Below are positions 6,264-6,265 of a stretch of DNA of 6,265 nucleotides, in pieces (the first letter of the stretch is position 1; each line of letters starts with the position of its first letter). This DNA is from an uncultured Clostridia bacterium (lineage in GTDB: Bacteria > Bacillota > Clostridia > Oscillospirales > CAG-272): contig CAMZBE010000085.1 in the NCBI GenBank assembly GCA_947304475.1, forward strand, positions 1 to 6,265, given 5' to 3'. The translations under genes and the position numbers were made by a program. The notes under the pieces were generated by a model, which was given only the letters and a program-made list of their open reading frames with translations, ran no database searches and had not been told where the DNA came from.

Positions 6264-6265
6264 TT

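Overview
The window holds one strand of genes, all on the minus strand, and its core is the conserved ribosome / RNase P / membrane-insertion operon. In transcription order (right to left) it reads: a predicted lipoprotein with a metallo-beta-lactamase fold (4546-6159), a strong intrinsic terminator, a consensus housekeeping promoter, rpmH (L34), an attenuator-like terminator, rnpA, yidD, yidC, jag/khpB, and mnmE, which runs off the left edge without its C-terminus. The gene order, the Gram-positive-type YidC paired with Jag, the lipobox and the AGGAGG-type ribosome sites point to Bacillota, probably a GC-rich clostridial lineage (Oscillospirales or Christensenellales-like, possibly gut-derived). 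The exact order cannot be fixed from this sequence alone.

Right part (4488-6265): a 106-base leader with candidate promoters and a 7-bp inverted repeat precedes a 537-residue secreted lipoprotein. It carries a Cys/His-bearing N-terminal region and a ComEC-like metallo-beta-lactamase domain. A 13-bp GC-rich hairpin followed by a short T tract ends it. In many bacteria dnaA and oriC sit beside rpmH; neither is visible here.

Centre (3452-4475): a TTGACA-17-TATAAT promoter drives rpmH through a leader of about 74 nt that can draw two alternative small structures. A hairpin plus T tract between rpmH and rnpA fits partial termination, so that L34 message would exceed rnpA message. rnpA most likely starts at an internal TTG. 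It overlaps yidD by ATGA, and yidD is 3 nt from yidC.

Left part (1-3448): yidC, jag and mnmE follow with tight spacing (21 nt, then a GTGA overlap). YidC has a long charged C-terminal tail. Jag is much longer than its usual relatives because of a basic Arg/Gln/Pro linker and a tail of 65 residues with 29 acidic residues and no Lys or Arg. Together the genes supply a ribosomal protein, tRNA 5' processing, membrane-protein insertion, an RNA-binding partner of YidC, and wobble-uridine modification of tRNA. Apart from the lipoprotein, the content is core housekeeping; no evidence of an undescribed multi-gene system was found.
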